DNA from: Halodurantibacterium daqingensis
Lineage (GTDB): Bacteria > Pseudomonadota > Alphaproteobacteria > Rhodobacterales > Rhodobacteraceae
DNA: 64,000 nt
Assembly: GCF_042666235.1 (NCBI RefSeq)
Contig: NZ_JBHTFQ010000001.1
Location: 124,001 to 188,000, forward strand
Reading direction: 5' to 3'
Shown here: positions 1 through 8,107 of the stretch, in pieces
How the letters are laid out: each line of letters opens with the position of its first letter
Numbering within the stretch: position 1 is the stretch's first letter
Position numbers and translations under genes: made by a program
Notes under the pieces: model-generated
The model's database searches: none
What the model saw: only the letters and a program-made list of their open reading frames with translations
Told to the model about the DNA's origin: nothing

Positions 1-1074
1 GCGCTGACCGGCAAGGGCCTGGACGAGCTGCTTGAGGCGATCGCGCTGCAGGCAGAGATTCTGGAACTCAAGGCCAACCCGAAGCGGGCGGCGATGGGGG
101 CGGTGATCGAGGCGAAGCTCGACGTCGGCCGCGGGCCGGTGGCCACGGTCCTGGTGCAGCACGGCACGCTCAAGCAAGGCGATATCTTCGTTGTGGGCGA
201 ACAGTGGGGCAAGGTTCGCGCGCTGATCAACGACAAGGGCGACCGCGTGAAGGAGGCGGGCCCCTCGGTTCCGGTCGAGGTTCTGGGCCTGAACGGCACG
301 CCGGAAGCCGGTGACGTGCTGAACGTGGTCGAAACCGAAGCCCAGGCCCGCGAGATCGCCCATTATCGCGAACAGGCCGCCAAGGATCGCCGGGCGGCTG
401 CGGGCGCGGCAACCACCCTGGAACAGCTGATGGCCAAGGCCAAGGCGGACCAGAGCGTTGCGGAACTGCCGGTGGTTCTCAAGGCCGATGTTCAGGGTTC
501 GGCCGAAGCGATCGTGCAGGCGCTTGAAAAGGTCGGCAATGACGAGGTCCGGGTACGGGTGCTGCATTACGGTGTGGGCGCGATTACCGAATCGGACATC
601 GGCCTTGCCGAAGCGTCAGGCGCGCCGGTGATCGGCTTCAACGTCCGGGCCAATGCGCCGGCGCGAAACAGCGCCAACCAGAAGGGGGTCGAGATCCGTT
701 ACTACTCGGTCATCTACGATCTGGTGGACGACGTGAAGGCGGCGGCTTCGGGCCTGCTTTCGGCCGAGATCCGCGAAAAGTTCATCGGCTACGCCGAGAT
801 CCGCGAGGTCTTCAAGGTCACGGGCGTCGGCAAGGTGGCGGGCTGCCTTGTGACGGAAGGCGTGGCGCGCCGGTCTGCGGGCGTGCGCCTGCTGCGCGAC
901 AACGTCGTGGTCCACGAGGGCACGCTGAAGACGCTCAAGCGCTTCAAGGACGAGGTGAAGGAAGTCCAGTCTGGGCAGGAATGCGGCATGGCCTTCGAGG
1001 CTTATGACGATATCCGGCCGGGCGACATCATCGAGATCTTCGAGCGCGAAGAGGTCGAGCGCAAGCTCAGCTGA
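1..1074 (+). CDS. infB: Translation initiation factor IF-2, C-terminal part (5' end outside window)
   Basis: The frame is open from the first base, so only the last 357 residues of IF-2 are present. They begin at the end of the GTPase domain (KGLDELLEAI), followed by the beta-barrel domain II (GRGPVATVLVQHGTLKQGD), the linker and domain III (VVLKADVQGSAEAI), and the C-terminal fMet-tRNA-binding barrel with the QECGMAFEAYDDIRPGD signature. IF-2 is the cytoplasmic GTPase that brings initiator tRNA to the 30S subunit and promotes subunit joining. The C-terminus EREEVERKLS is typical for the family. A strong hairpin follows the stop codon and probably ends the nusA-infB transcript. The apparent ATG at 94 is internal. 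Confidence 0.97.
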   Translation, partial: ALTGKGLDELLEAIALQAEILELKANPKRAAMGAVIEAKLDVGRGPVATVLVQHGTLKQGDIFVVGEQWGKVRALINDKGDRVKEAGPSVPVEVLGLNGTPEAGDVLNVVETEAQAREIAHYREQAAKDRRAAAGAATTLEQLMAKAKADQSVAELPVVLKADVQGSAEAIVQALEKVGNDEVRVRVLHYGVGAITESDIGLAEASGAPVIGFNVRANAPARNSANQKGVEIRYYSVIYDLVDDVKAAASGLLSAEIREKFIGYAEIREVFKVTGVGKVAGCLVTEGVARRSAGVRLLRDNVVVHEGTLKTLKRFKDEVKEVQSGQECGMAFEAYDDIRPGDIIEIFEREEVERKLS

Positions 1075-1083
1075 TCAAGAAAG

Positions 1084-1107
1084 AGCCGGGGCAGCGATGC
1101 CCCGGCT
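1084..1107 (+). terminator. Hairpin terminator downstream of infB, possibly bidirectional
   Basis: A perfect 10-bp stem (AGCCGGGGCA / TGCCCCGGCT) with a GCGA tetraloop starts 9 bases after the infB stop. There is no U-tract on the plus strand. On the minus strand the stem is followed by CTTTCTT, so it could also stop transcription of the small gene at 1180-1326. Confidence 0.7.
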
Positions 1108-1179
1108 GACTCCATACGGTGATCTGGCAGTGAATGGACAGCTGCGCGCGCCGGGCGCGAGGCCCCATGCGTCGGGAGA

Positions 1180-1326
1180 TCAGGCGGCGCTGCGCTTCCC
1201 GCTGGATACGGGCGTTCCGACGAACGTCTTCTCGCCCACACGTACCGCAAGCTTCCCGTTGGGGAGCTGACGCACAAACGTTCCTTGAACCGAGATGTAG
1301 CTACCGATGCTGATCGTCCGGATCAT
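1180..1326 (-). CDS. Small conserved-looking protein of 48 residues
   Basis: The frame starts with ATG, preceded at good spacing by a GGAGG ribosome binding site (CGCGGAGGCTCGAATC). It encodes a 48-residue basic protein: MIRTISIGSYISVQG, then FVRQLPNGKLAVRVG, then EKTFVGTPVSSGKRSAA. The alternation of hydrophobic and polar residues with turns at Gly and Asn-Gly suggests a small beta-barrel or SH3-like fold. It has no signal peptide or membrane segment. The gene faces infB and shares its terminator hairpin. An AT-rich stretch that could hold its promoter lies just upstream (1360-1470). I think small proteins of this appearance occur in other Rhodobacterales, but that is memory, not a search. 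No function can be assigned. Confidence 0.6.
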   Translation of the reverse strand: MIRTISIGSYISVQGTFVRQLPNGKLAVRVGEKTFVGTPVSSGKRSAA

Positions 1327-1917
1327 GATTCGAGCCTCCGCGAATACCATGATCTGAATGTAAGCCGCACAGACTTAAAAAAACATTATTCTTCCGGGCA
1401 ATCGGATCTCTTTTACGCACGTATTTTGACACTTTTGATAAAAAGTATGTATTACGTTACGTCACTTTGAGTTTGGTGTGGACGCCGCCGGCGGCATCTC
1501 GCCGCGGTTCCGGGGCCCGCGCCTCCTGATTCCGGACATGACGCGGGTGCGGCCGGCATCAGGTGCAACGGGATCAGAGGGATGTTCGACTGCGGCCGTC
1601 GATGCTTGAGCGCGCGAAGGAACACCCGCTCTGAGGCCAGCGCGCCTCGCCCCTCGGATCCGCATCGCGAAGAACGGACGCCGCCGGAGCCTTCTTGATG
1701 CCGGGACGCCGCCGCGACGGAGGGGCGCGCGCGATCCTTGGGGGCACGACCGAAATGTCTGATGGCTGTGTCGCGCGGCCACCCAGCCGAAGCCCATGCC
1801 GCCGGATGCACCCACTGCGCCGGCCACGAAGCGCGCACAGGAAGCCGGTGTCAGCCGTCCTGCTTTCCCCTGTCGGGAGGGAGAGACCGAGCGGCGCGCT
1901 TCGCGGCCGTCACCCGG
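1327..1917. other. Gene-poor intergenic region (591 bp)
   Basis: Apart from the AT-rich island and the candidate promoter at 1426-1455, no supported feature is seen. Open frames on both strands in 1470-1917 are arginine-, proline- and serine-rich, lack ribosome binding sites and resemble no family I know. No tRNA fold or clear terminator was found. Confidence 0.5.
1426..1455 (+). promoter_or_regulatory. Candidate sigma-70 promoter facing a geneless stretch
   Basis: TTGACA at 1426-1431 matches the -35 consensus exactly. An 18-base spacer separates it from TATTAC at 1450-1455, a fair -10. It lies in a markedly AT-rich island (about 1360-1470) in otherwise GC-rich DNA. The spacer region also contains the short inverted repeat ACTTTT-GATA-AAAAGT at 1431-1446. 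Transcription would run into 1460-1917, where no gene is recognised. Confidence 0.4.
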
Positions 1918-2316
1918 TCAGAGCCAGTCGCGCAGGATCGGGATCAGCGGAAGATCCGCCGGCGGCATCGGATAGTCGCGCAGCCGCGCGGCCCGCACCC
2001 AGGCGAGGCTTTGGCCTTCGCGGGAACTCGGCGTGCCCTGCCACTTGCGGCAGGCGAAGACCGGCATCAGCAGGTGAAAGCCGGGATAGGAATGGCTTGC
2101 GAAGGTCAGCGGCGCGAGACAGCTTGACCAGGTCTCGATGCCCAGTTCTTCGTGCAATTCGCGCACCAGGGCAGCTTCGGGTGTCTCGCCCGCCTCGATC
2201 TTGCCGCCCGGAAACTCCCACAGCCCGGCCATGTCCTTGCCTTCGGGGCGTTGCGCCAGAAGCACACGACCGTCCGCATCGATCAGCGCGACGGCCGCAA
2301 CCAGAACCAGCTTCAT
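1918..2316 (-). CDS. mutT: (Deoxy)nucleoside triphosphate pyrophosphohydrolase, MutT/Nudix
   Basis: A 132-residue protein, the usual size for MutT. The Nudix box is complete: GGKIEAGETPEAALVRELHEELGI at about residues 37-60 supplies the GX5EX7REXXEEXG residues that bind divalent metal. The N-terminus MKLVLVAAVALIDADGRVLL and the preceding GLWEFPGGK fit 8-oxo-dGTP diphosphatase. It would hydrolyse 8-oxo-dGTP in the cytoplasm and so prevent A:T to C:G transversions. Its start overlaps the stop of argJ by 4 bases (ATGA type), so the two genes are translationally coupled. The argJ-mutT order is common in alphaproteobacteria. Confidence 0.93.
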   Translation of the reverse strand: MKLVLVAAVALIDADGRVLLAQRPEGKDMAGLWEFPGGKIEAGETPEAALVRELHEELGIETWSSCLAPLTFASHSYPGFHLLMPVFACRKWQGTPSSREGQSLAWVRAARLRDYPMPPADLPLIPILRDWL

Positions 2317-3686
2317 GAGCGGTAGTCAGCGTTGATGTCGATATAGCGATGGGTCAGGTCGCAGGTCCAGACGGTCGCAGATCCCTTGCCAAGGCCCAGA
2401 TCGACGCCGATCACGATGTCTTGCCCTTTCATGTAGGCTGCGGCCTGTTCCTCGCTGTAGTCGGGCGCGCGCCAGCCATTCTCGGCCAGGGTGAGATCCC
2501 CGAAGCGGATGCTCAGACGGTCGCGGTCGGCGGCGGCCCCTGATTTTCCGACTGCCATCACGATGCGGCCCCAGTTGGGATCTTCGCCAGCGATGGCCGT
2601 CTTGACCAGCGGCGAGTTGGCGATCGCCATTGCCACGCGTCGTGCATCCGCATCATCGGCTGCGGCGGTCACGCGCACCTCGACAAACTTGGTTGCGCCT
2701 TCGCCATCGCGGACCACCTGCTGTGCGAGGTCCAGCATCACGCTGCGCAGGCCACGCTCGAAGGCGCGGGCCGACTTGCTGCGCAGATTGGTGATTGCGG
2801 GTGCCTCGGCCTGGCCTGTGGCCGCCACCAGAAGCGCATCGGAGGTAGATGTGTCGCTGTCCACCGTGATGCAGTTGAAGGTCTGATCCGTCAGCCGGGA
2901 GACCATCTTCTGCAGCGGGCCGGGCGCAATTGCGGCATCGGTGAAGATATAGACCAGCATCGTCGCCATGTCGGGGGCAATCATGCCCGAACCTTTGGCA
3001 ATGCCGGCAATCCGCACCGTCCCGCCCTCGACCGCGACCTCGGCCGCTGCGCCCTTGGGGAAGGTATCGGTCGTCATGATGGCACGTGCGGCCATCTCGG
3101 CGCCGTCCTCCCGCAGATCCGCCGCAAGCGCCTCAAGACAGGCCGTGATACGCTCGTGGGGCAGCGGCTCGCCGATCACACCGGTCGAGGAGGAAAAGAC
3201 CCGGCCCTGCGGCACGCCGGTAACGCGTGCCACTTCGGAAGTGATGCGGTCCACGGCCTCTTGGCCGTTCGCGCCGGTGAAGGCGTTCGCATTTCCGGAA
3301 TTGACCAGAATCGCCGCGCCTTCGGAAAGCCCTTCACCCGCCGCCAGCTTGGCCTGGCAATCGAGGACCGAGGCCGCCCGGGTCGCCGAGCGGGTGAAGG
3401 CCCCGGCGACAGAGGTTCCGGGGGCCAGGCGAACCAGCATCACATCCTTGCGGTTGCGATAGCGGACCCCTGCTTCGGCCGCGGCAAAGGACACTCCCTT
3501 GATGATCGGCAGCGCCGGAAAGGCAGAAGGCGCCAGAGGTGAGACAAGCGGTTTGGCCGGCGCGGGGGCGGTTGCCTGCGCAGCCAGTTTCCTGACCTCC
3601 TTGCGAAGCGACTTGACCTCGGACTTCAGGCCGGACTTGCCGGCCTTGTCCTTCTTGCTGTCCTTCTTGCCGTCTTTCTTGGCCAT
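2313..3686 (-). CDS. argJ: Bifunctional glutamate N-acetyltransferase / amino-acid N-acetyltransferase ArgJ
   Basis: A 457-residue protein of arginine biosynthesis. It recycles the acetyl group from N-acetylornithine to glutamate and probably also uses acetyl-CoA. The self-cleavage site is visible as KGSGMIAPDMATML (residues 231-244); cleavage before Thr242 would create the nucleophile of the beta chain. Other conserved segments are ILVNSGNANAFTG (126-138) and GEDPNWGR near the C-terminus. The usual length is about 405, and the excess is a lysine-rich N-terminal extension (about residues 1-45, many KKD repeats). The start is supported by AGAGGG six bases upstream. It lies 23 bases downstream of the PpiC gene and overlaps mutT. 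Confidence 0.95.
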   Translation of the reverse strand: MAKKDGKKDSKKDKAGKSGLKSEVKSLRKEVRKLAAQATAPAPAKPLVSPLAPSAFPALPIIKGVSFAAAEAGVRYRNRKDVMLVRLAPGTSVAGAFTRSATRAASVLDCQAKLAAGEGLSEGAAILVNSGNANAFTGANGQEAVDRITSEVARVTGVPQGRVFSSSTGVIGEPLPHERITACLEALAADLREDGAEMAARAIMTTDTFPKGAAAEVAVEGGTVRIAGIAKGSGMIAPDMATMLVYIFTDAAIAPGPLQKMVSRLTDQTFNCITVDSDTSTSDALLVAATGQAEAPAITNLRSKSARAFERGLRSVMLDLAQQVVRDGEGATKFVEVRVTAAADDADARRVAMAIANSPLVKTAIAGEDPNWGRIVMAVGKSGAAADRDRLSIRFGDLTLAENGWRAPDYSEEQAAAYMKGQDIVIGVDLGLGKGSATVWTCDLTHRYIDINADYRS

Positions 3687-3709
3687 GTCGCCCTCTGCGA
3701 TCTGCGATG

Positions 3710-4546
3710 TCAGTCAAGCAACATCTGATTGCGAAGCACGCCCGGGTCAATCCCCTCGGGATTGCGGGTGATCTCGGCGTTCGCAGTCAATTCGGCGATC
3801 CGCGCCTCGATGGCTTCGCGCTGCAGTTCTGCCGCCAGTTCGCCCCGCACATCGTCCAGGGCAGGGGCTTCGGCCATCCGGGTTTCGTTCAGCCGCACCA
3901 GATGCCAGCCGAACTGCGTCTGAACGGGGTCCGACACTTCGCCGACCTCAAGCTGCGTCACCGCATCCTCGAAGGGCTGCACCATCATGCCGGGGCCGAA
4001 CCAGCCAAGGGCCCCGCCGCCCTGGGCGGCCCCGTCACGGGAATGCTCGCGGGCAAGCTCTGCAAAATCGGCGCCGCCGTCGATCTCGGACTTGAGCGCC
4101 CGCGCCTCTTCCTCGGTTTCGACAAGGATATGTGCGGCATTGTATTCGCGTGTCGGTTCGGCTTCTGCGAACAGGCGGTCATAGGCCTGTTGCAGCGCCT
4201 CGTCGCTGACGGCGGCATCGGCGGCTTCCGACAGGACGGTGCTGGCGATATAGGCGCGACGCTCGTTCTCGATCGCGATCTGGTCGCGGCGGCTCAGGTT
4301 GCCCTCAAGCGTCTGTGCCAGCGCGGTCTGCTGGATCAGCTGATCAAGGATTCCCTCGAAAAGAACCTCGTCAGGCAGTGCCTGATACTGTTCCGGAAGC
4401 TGTTCGCGCAGGACGATCATTTCACCCAGCGTGATTTCAGTGCCGTTCACGGTCGCAACGACCGTCTCTGCGTCCTGGGCAAGCGCCGGGACCGCCAGCG
4501 CAAGGCCAAGCGCGCTTCCCAGCCAGAATCCTGCCAGTTTCGCCAT
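3710..4546 (-). CDS. Periplasmic peptidyl-prolyl cis-trans isomerase, parvulin (PpiC/SurA type)
   Basis: A 278-residue protein with a Sec signal peptide (MAKLAGFWLGSALGLALAVPALA, cleavage about residue 23). A helical SurA-N-like region follows, then one rotamase domain at about 133-225: AAHILVETEEEA, DFAELAREHSRDGAA, GGALGWFGPGMM, and VSDPVQTQFGWHLVRL. It probably assists folding of outer-membrane or periplasmic proteins. The start at 4546 has AGGAG nine bases upstream. The frame stays open far upstream, but that part is antisense to secA. It is divergent from secA across a 186-base promoter region and heads the argJ-mutT run. Confidence 0.9.
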   Translation of the reverse strand: MAKLAGFWLGSALGLALAVPALAQDAETVVATVNGTEITLGEMIVLREQLPEQYQALPDEVLFEGILDQLIQQTALAQTLEGNLSRRDQIAIENERRAYIASTVLSEAADAAVSDEALQQAYDRLFAEAEPTREYNAAHILVETEEEARALKSEIDGGADFAELAREHSRDGAAQGGGALGWFGPGMMVQPFEDAVTQLEVGEVSDPVQTQFGWHLVRLNETRMAEAPALDDVRGELAAELQREAIEARIAELTANAEITRNPEGIDPGVLRNQMLLD

Positions 4547-4586
4547 GATGAACACTCCTGCTTTTGGCCCTTGACGGGCCGTGACG

Positions 4587-4615
4587 TTGACACTCTGCCG
4601 GCGGCCCCTTACATC
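4587..4615 (+). promoter_or_regulatory. Candidate secA promoter
   Basis: A consensus TTGACA (4587-4592), 17-base spacer and TACATC (4610-4615) lie about 117 bases upstream of the secA start, in the region divergent from the foldase gene. Confidence 0.45.
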
Positions 4616-4732
4616 GCCCAAGGGCCTTTGAAACGTCGGGCCGCCCCAGATTTCCTGCAGTTCTATGGCGGGCCGGGCGAAGCGGCAAGGCAAAGCGCCA
4701 CACGATCCTGTCAAACGCCACGCGGAGAAAAC

Positions 4733-7426
4733 ATGCTGGGTCTCGGAACAATCGCCAAAAAGGTCTTTGGCACGCCGAATGATCGCAAGGTCAAATCGAC
4801 CCGGCCGCTGGTCGAACGGATCAACGCGCTGGAGCCCGAGTTCAAGGCGCTGTCCGACGAGGGGCTCAAGCAGAAAACCGCCGAGCTGAAGGACCGTGTC
4901 GCCAAGGGCGAAACGCTGGACGACATCCTGCCGGAAGCCTTTGCGAACTGCCGCGAAGGGGCACGGCGGGCCCTGGGGCTGCGGGCCTTCGACGTGCAGC
5001 TGATGGGCGGGATCTTCCTGCATCAGGGCAATATCGCCGAAATGAAGACGGGCGAGGGCAAGACGCTGGTGGCCACCTTCCCGGCCTATCTGAACGCGCT
5101 GGCCGGCAAGGGCGTGCATGTCGTCACGGTGAACGACTACCTTGCCAAGCGCGACGCCGAATGGATGGGCAAGGTCTATGCCCAGCTCGGCATGACCACG
5201 GGTGTGGTCTATCCCTATCAGCCCGAGCCCGAGAAGCGCGCCGCCTACCGCGCCGATATCACCTATGCCACGAACAACGAACTCGGCTTCGATTATCTGC
5301 GCGACAACATGAAATCCTCGCTCGAGGATATGGCGCAGCGCGGCCATTTCTTTGCCATCGTCGACGAGGTGGACAGTATCCTGATCGACGAGGCGCGGAC
5401 GCCGCTGATCATTTCGGGCCCCTCGCAGGACCGTTCCGAGCTTTACGTCAAGATCAACGCGATCATCCCCGAAGTGACCGAGGAGCATTTCACCCTCGAT
5501 GAAAAGACCCGCAACGTCACCTATACCGACGAGGGCAACGATTTCATCGAGCAGCGCCTGCGCGCTGCCGGCCTTCTGCCCGAGGGTCAGTCGCTTTACG
5601 ATCCCGAAAGCACCACCCTGGTGCATCACGTGACGCAGGGTCTGCGGGCGCACAAGCTGTTCCTGAAGGACAAGGAGTATATCGTCCGCGATGGCGAGGT
5701 CGTGCTGATCGACGAATTCACCGGCCGGATGATGCGGGGCCGCCGCCTCTCGGACGGTCTGCATCAGGCGATCGAGGCGAAAGAGGGCGTGCAGATCCAG
5801 CCCGAGAACGTGACGCTGGCCTCGGTGACCTTCCAGAACTACTTCCGCCTTTATGAAAAGCTGGGCGGCATGACCGGCACCGCCACGACCGAAGCAGACG
5901 AGTTCATGGAGATCTACAAGCTGGGCGTCGTGGAAGTGCCCACCAACCGCCCGATCCAGCGGATCGACGAACACGATCAGGTCTATCGCACCGCCCGCGA
6001 AAAGTTCGACGGCATCGTTGCCGCCATCAAGGAGGCGAACGCCAAGGGCCAGCCGATCCTTGTCGGCACCACTTCGATCGAGAAGTCGGAATTCCTGTCG
6101 GAGCTTCTGAAGAAGGAGGGCATCCCGCACAACGTCCTCAACGCCCGCCAGCACGAGCAGGAGGCCCAGATCGTGGCCGACGCCGGTCGCCTGGGTGCCG
6201 TCACCATCGCCACCAACATGGCAGGCCGCGGCACCGACATCCAGCTTGGCGGCAACGTGGAAATGAAGGTGATGCAGGCGTTGGCCGAGACGCCGGATGT
6301 CCATCCCGACGAGCTTCGCGCCCGGATCGAGGCCGAGGTGGCCGAAGAAAAGCAGCGGGTGCTGGAGGCGGGCGGGCTTTACGTTCTTGCCACCGAGCGG
6401 CACGAAAGCCGAAGGATCGACAACCAGTTGCGCGGCCGTTCGGGCCGGCAGGGCGATCCGGGGCGGTCGTCGTTCTTCCTGTCGCTGGAAGATGACCTGA
6501 TGCGCATCTTCGGCTCGGACCGGCTGGACAAGGTTCTGTCGACGCTGGGGATGAAGGAAGGCGAAGCGATCGTTCATCCCTGGGTCAACAAGTCGCTGGA
6601 GAAGGCTCAGGCCAAGGTCGAGGCGCGCAACTTCGACATCCGCAAGCAGCTGCTTAAGTTCGACGACGTGATGAACGACCAGCGCAAGGTCGTCTTTGGT
6701 CAGCGGCTGGAGATCATGCAGGCCGAGGATCTGTCCGAGATCGCGCAGGACATGCGCCATCAGGTGATCGATGATCTGGTGGATGAATTCCTGCCGCCCA
6801 AGTCCTATGCCGACCAGTGGAATGTCGAGGGGCTTTATGCGGCGGCGCTGGACAAGCTGGGCCTTGATCTGCCGATCATCGGCTGGGCCGAGGAAGAAGG
6901 CGTGGATCAGGACGAGGTGCGCGAGCGGCTTTACAAGGCCTCGGACGAGATGATGGCCGACAAGGCCGCCAAGTTCGGCCCGGAAACCATGCGCAACATC
7001 GAAAAGCAGCTTCTGCTGCAGACGATCGATGGCAAGTGGCGCGAACATCTGCTGACGCTGGAGCATCTGCGGTCGGTGGTCGGCTTCCGCGGTTACGCGC
7101 AGCGCGACCCGCTGAACGAATACAAGACCGAAGCCTTCACGCTGTTCGAGAACATGCTCAACAGCCTGCGCCTTGAGGTGACGCAGAAACTTGCGCAGAT
7201 CCGTCCGCTCAGCAAGGAAGAGCAGGAGACGATGCTGCGTCAGATCGCGGCGCAACAGGCCGCCCTTGCGCGCGCCGCCGAAGCGCCCGAGGCCCCGGGG
7301 CATCAGCCGCTTGTCGCGGGTTTCGATGAAGACGACCCTGCGACATGGGGCGAACCCGGGCGCAACGATCCCTGCCCCTGCGGCTCGGGGCAGAAGTTCA
7401 AGCACTGCCACGGACGCTTTGCCTGA
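4733..7426 (+). CDS. secA: Preprotein translocase ATPase SecA
   Basis: An 897-residue motor ATPase that drives unfolded preproteins through SecYEG at the inner membrane. Walker A is MKTGEGKT (GEGKT at 107-111) and the DEAD-type Walker B is DEVD at 211-214. The second nucleotide-binding domain carries TNMAGRGTDIQLGGNV. The helical scaffold and wing domains follow. The C-terminus ends in a zinc-binding SecB-interaction tail, DPCPCGSGQKFKHCHG. The start at 4733 is chosen because MLGLGTIAKKVFG is the family N-terminus. An in-frame extension reaches back to 3707, but that segment is only antisense to the foldase gene. Length is normal. Confidence 0.98.
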   Translation: MLGLGTIAKKVFGTPNDRKVKSTRPLVERINALEPEFKALSDEGLKQKTAELKDRVAKGETLDDILPEAFANCREGARRALGLRAFDVQLMGGIFLHQGNIAEMKTGEGKTLVATFPAYLNALAGKGVHVVTVNDYLAKRDAEWMGKVYAQLGMTTGVVYPYQPEPEKRAAYRADITYATNNELGFDYLRDNMKSSLEDMAQRGHFFAIVDEVDSILIDEARTPLIISGPSQDRSELYVKINAIIPEVTEEHFTLDEKTRNVTYTDEGNDFIEQRLRAAGLLPEGQSLYDPESTTLVHHVTQGLRAHKLFLKDKEYIVRDGEVVLIDEFTGRMMRGRRLSDGLHQAIEAKEGVQIQPENVTLASVTFQNYFRLYEKLGGMTGTATTEADEFMEIYKLGVVEVPTNRPIQRIDEHDQVYRTAREKFDGIVAAIKEANAKGQPILVGTTSIEKSEFLSELLKKEGIPHNVLNARQHEQEAQIVADAGRLGAVTIATNMAGRGTDIQLGGNVEMKVMQALAETPDVHPDELRARIEAEVAEEKQRVLEAGGLYVLATERHESRRIDNQLRGRSGRQGDPGRSSFFLSLEDDLMRIFGSDRLDKVLSTLGMKEGEAIVHPWVNKSLEKAQAKVEARNFDIRKQLLKFDDVMNDQRKVVFGQRLEIMQAEDLSEIAQDMRHQVIDDLVDEFLPPKSYADQWNVEGLYAAALDKLGLDLPIIGWAEEEGVDQDEVRERLYKASDEMMADKAAKFGPETMRNIEKQLLLQTIDGKWREHLLTLEHLRSVVGFRGYAQRDPLNEYKTEAFTLFENMLNSLRLEVTQKLAQIRPLSKEEQETMLRQIAAQQAALARAAEAPEAPGHQPLVAGFDEDDPATWGEPGRNDPCPCGSGQKFKHCHGRFA

Positions 7427-7477
7427 GCTGCGTTCTCTGTCACAATCGGGGTGCAGTGCCCCGGGCAGGAGACAGGA

Positions 7478-8107
7478 ATGCGTGCGGTGATCTTTGCGGC
7501 GGGGCTTCTTGGATCCTCGACGGTTCTCTGGGCAGACTGCCCGGCCAGCCTGGTGCTGGAGCCTGCGCCCGATGGCATGATCGCGCTGGATCTGCACTGG
7601 CCCTGCCGCGCGGGCGAACGGGCCGTGGTGACCCATGAGGGGCTTACCTTCGCTGGTCTGCTGGATGAGGAGGGGGTCTTGTCACTTGACGTGCCAGCCC
7701 TCGGAACAGGGGCTGTTGGCGTCCTGATGCCGGATGGTGCGCGGCTGTTGACGGAGGTGGACACGCCCGTTGAGTCTTTCAACGCCGAATGGTTCGTCCT
7801 GCAATGGCAAGGTGGGGACGATCTGCGCCTTGAGGCCGAGGGCGTGGCGCCACTGCTGCTGGGCGATGCAGACGCTCCCTGGCCGATGCTTGCCGCGGTA
7901 GTGCCGATTCCGTCGGGCGATCCCGATCTGCGGGCGGTTGCCCCGGTCACCCGGACGACCTGCGGCACCGAGGTTCTGGCCGAGACGGTGCAGGTGCGCG
8001 ACGGCGTTCTTCTGCGCCGCGATCTGACCATCGCGATGCCGGGGTGCGACGCGATCGGCCAAGGCGTGGTGGTGCCGGGGCTTCTGGACAGGCCGCGGCT
8101 GAACTAG
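7478..8107 (+). CDS. Secreted protein of unknown function
   Basis: A 209-residue protein starting MRAVIFAAGLLGSSTVLWADC, a short signal peptide with likely cleavage after WA (about residue 18). AGGAG lies seven bases before the ATG, which decides this start over an upstream in-frame codon. The mature part has only four cysteines (CPAS, WPCR, TTCG, PGCD), suggesting two disulfides. It is rich in beta-strand-like alternating segments and acidic residues. No catalytic motif is recognised. It lies 51 bases after secA and may be read through from it. The 3' end overlaps the 3' end of radC by 4 bases. Confidence 0.75.
   Translation: MRAVIFAAGLLGSSTVLWADCPASLVLEPAPDGMIALDLHWPCRAGERAVVTHEGLTFAGLLDEEGVLSLDVPALGTGAVGVLMPDGARLLTEVDTPVESFNAEWFVLQWQGGDDLRLEAEGVAPLLLGDADAPWPMLAAVVPIPSGDPDLRAVAPVTRTTCGTEVLAETVQVRDGVLLRRDLTIAMPGCDAIGQGVVVPGLLDRPRLN

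Noticed and set aside
1452..1838. Two overlapping minus-strand frames of about 125 codons
   Set aside because: No ribosome binding site, low-complexity Arg/Pro/Ser composition, no family resemblance.
3710..7636. A continuous 1308-codon minus-strand frame opposite secA
   Set aside because: Only its last 278 codons (3710-4546) form the foldase. The rest is antisense to secA with no domain pattern or ribosome binding site.
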